Below are positions 13,683 to 14,720 of a DNA stretch of 14,720 bases, piece after piece. Every line of letters starts with the position of its first letter. The stretch's first letter is position 1. Made by a program: the position numbers and the translations under genes. The notes under the pieces are model-generated. The model did not search any database, was not told the origin of the DNA, and saw nothing but the letters and a program-made list of their open reading frames with translations. The DNA is from UBA6176 sp041688515. Lineage in GTDB: Bacteria; Verrucomicrobiota; Verrucomicrobiia; Limisphaerales; UBA9464. The DNA is taken from contig JBDNHZ010000196.1 of NCBI GenBank assembly GCA_041688515.1, positions 1 through 14,720 of the forward strand, in the 5' to 3' direction.

Positions 13683-14720
13683 ATGCGCTTCGTGTTTCTT
13701 ACCCTCGGTTATCATCCCGACCTCGACGGAGGCGGCTACCGCTATGCGACCGAGGTCGCCGAGCGACTGGCGTCGCGGGGGCACGAGGTGCACGCGGTCC
13801 TTCCAAACCCGAAGAATGCCTTCGCCGAGGAGGAAACGAGACAGGGGGTTCACCTCTATCGCGTGCGCGATGGCACCGGATCGTTCTTCGCCAACTGGCG
13901 TTCGGAGAACGCCGCCGCGCGTGCCGTCCTCGACCGGTTACTGGCATCGGGGCATGCGCCCACCTTGCTTGCCACCCATCAGGCGTACTTTGAATCCGCC
14001 GCCCGGGGACGGCCCACGGTCTTCATGTTCCAGGGTGCCTGGAGCCTCGAGTACGCCTTCAGTCAGCAGGCCAAGCCCCGCACGCTCGTGCGGCGGCTCC
14101 TGGATCCGTGGATCACACGCCAACTGCATCGAACCGAAGGCCGCGCCCTCGCCGCCGCGCCCGAGATCTTCGTCGCTTCGAATTACACCCGGCAACGTCT
14201 CCCCGTCTGGCATCCGGCGGTCAGATCCCCGGTCCGCGTGGTTTCCGGCGGCGTCAACTTCAGCCAGTTCCGTCCGCCCACCGACCGATCGACCACCCGG
14301 GCCCGATGGAAACTGGGGAACGCCGAGTTCCTCTTCCTGACCGTCCGCCGACTCGACCCGCGGATGGGCTTGGCCAAGTTGATCACGGCTTTCGGCCAAG
14401 CTTCCGCCCAGCACCCGAACGCGCGGCTTTGGCTGGCGGGCCGCGGCCCGCAGCAGGCGGAGTTGGAGGAACTGATCGAGCGACTCAACCTCACGGGACG
14501 CGTTCGACTGCTTGGGTTCGTCCCGGAATCGGATCTCGCCAGCCTGTACGGATCCGCGGACGTCACTCTCATGCCTTCGCTGGACCTGGAGGGATTCGGC
14601 CTCGCTACGGCGGAGTCGCTCGCCTGCGGAACGCCGGTGCTGGCTTCGGACGCGGGCGCAAACCCGGAGTTGGTCGGGCCGTTGGACGTCTCGCTGATCT
14701 ATCCCGCTGCGGATTCCAAC
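13683..14720 (+). CDS. Family 4 glycosyltransferase (GT-B), 3' end outside window
   Basis: ATG 13683 opens a frame of 346 codons that runs off the window. The N-terminal Rossmann-like domain begins MRFVFLTLGYHPDLDGGGYR, with the Gly-rich acceptor loop and RGHEVHAV, typical of GT4. The hinge region has SGGVNFSQFRPP, like the family's NGVD..F.P. The C-terminal nucleotide-sugar domain shows FLFLTVRRLDPRMGLAKLI, LWLAGRGPQQAELEELI, VRLLGFVPESDLASLYGSAD and EGFGLATAESLACGTPVLAS. Glu303 and Glu311 make the EX7E motif of retaining GT4 enzymes. It probably transfers a sugar from a nucleotide or lipid donor in glycan or polysaccharide synthesis; the substrate cannot be read. A further 20-40 residues are likely missing. 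No partner gene is visible in the window. Confidence 0.9.
   Translation, partial: MRFVFLTLGYHPDLDGGGYRYATEVAERLASRGHEVHAVLPNPKNAFAEEETRQGVHLYRVRDGTGSFFANWRSENAAARAVLDRLLASGHAPTLLATHQAYFESAARGRPTVFMFQGAWSLEYAFSQQAKPRTLVRRLLDPWITRQLHRTEGRALAAAPEIFVASNYTRQRLPVWHPAVRSPVRVVSGGVNFSQFRPPTDRSTTRARWKLGNAEFLFLTVRRLDPRMGLAKLITAFGQASAQHPNARLWLAGRGPQQAELEELIERLNLTGRVRLLGFVPESDLASLYGSADVTLMPSLDLEGFGLATAESLACGTPVLASDAGANPELVGPLDVSLIYPAADSN

Noticed and set aside
1..14720. CRISPR array, insertion sequence, prophage or toxin-antitoxin module
   Set aside because: No regularly spaced identical repeats outside coding repeats, no transposase, integrase or phage proteins, and no small paired toxin/antitoxin genes were seen.

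Overview
The window looks like a GC-rich environmental member of the Verrucomicrobiota, probably of the Pedosphaera/Limisphaera type. That placement is inferred from protein style: GloVer and delta-60 repeat secreted proteins, a recurrent C-terminal domain ending in TNP(I/V)xGxQKFYRL, a Ser/Thr kinase fused to WD40 repeats, and a TIGR02999-type ECF sigma factor. There is no rRNA or marker gene to confirm it. No tRNA, CRISPR array, transposase or recognisable origin was seen.

Left part (1-6122, all on the minus strand): a run of exported repeat proteins. In transcription order these are a 907-residue delta-60 repeat protein, a 335-residue secreted protein, a headless remnant of another protein's C-terminal domain, a 77-residue truncated FG-GAP protein, a 496-residue GloVer repeat protein, and the N-terminus of an FG-GAP protein that leaves the window. 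Three intact members and the remnant share one C-terminal domain, a candidate surface-sorting tag. Two members share an almost identical leader around the start codon, and two share a conserved element of about 60 bp just upstream of the gene.

Centre (6123-10406): a divergent intergenic region, then on the plus strand a membrane Ser/Thr kinase with a WD40 sensor, followed with a 4-nt overlap by an ECF sigma factor. The kinase gene is split by one in-frame TAG exactly where the family has Glu in GLDEMRRTIRE. The kinase catalytic lobe and the membrane/WD40 part are therefore separate reading frames.

Right part (10407-14720): a gene-poor stretch with an inverted repeat; a lipoprotein-like gene split by an in-frame TAA; a stretch holding a minus-strand sialidase C-terminal fragment; a subtilisin-like S8 protease whose signal peptide lies upstream of the first usable start codon; and a family 4 glycosyltransferase running off the end.

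The most notable theme is damage or recoding. Two otherwise clean genes each carry one nonsense codon in frame, one gene lacks a conventional start for its signal peptide, and at least two gene fragments lie between genes. Either this is a decaying accessory region, or some of these genes are expressed by unusual means, or the assembly carries errors. The other idea worth testing is the shared C-terminal domain as an uncharacterised verrucomicrobial export or anchoring signal.
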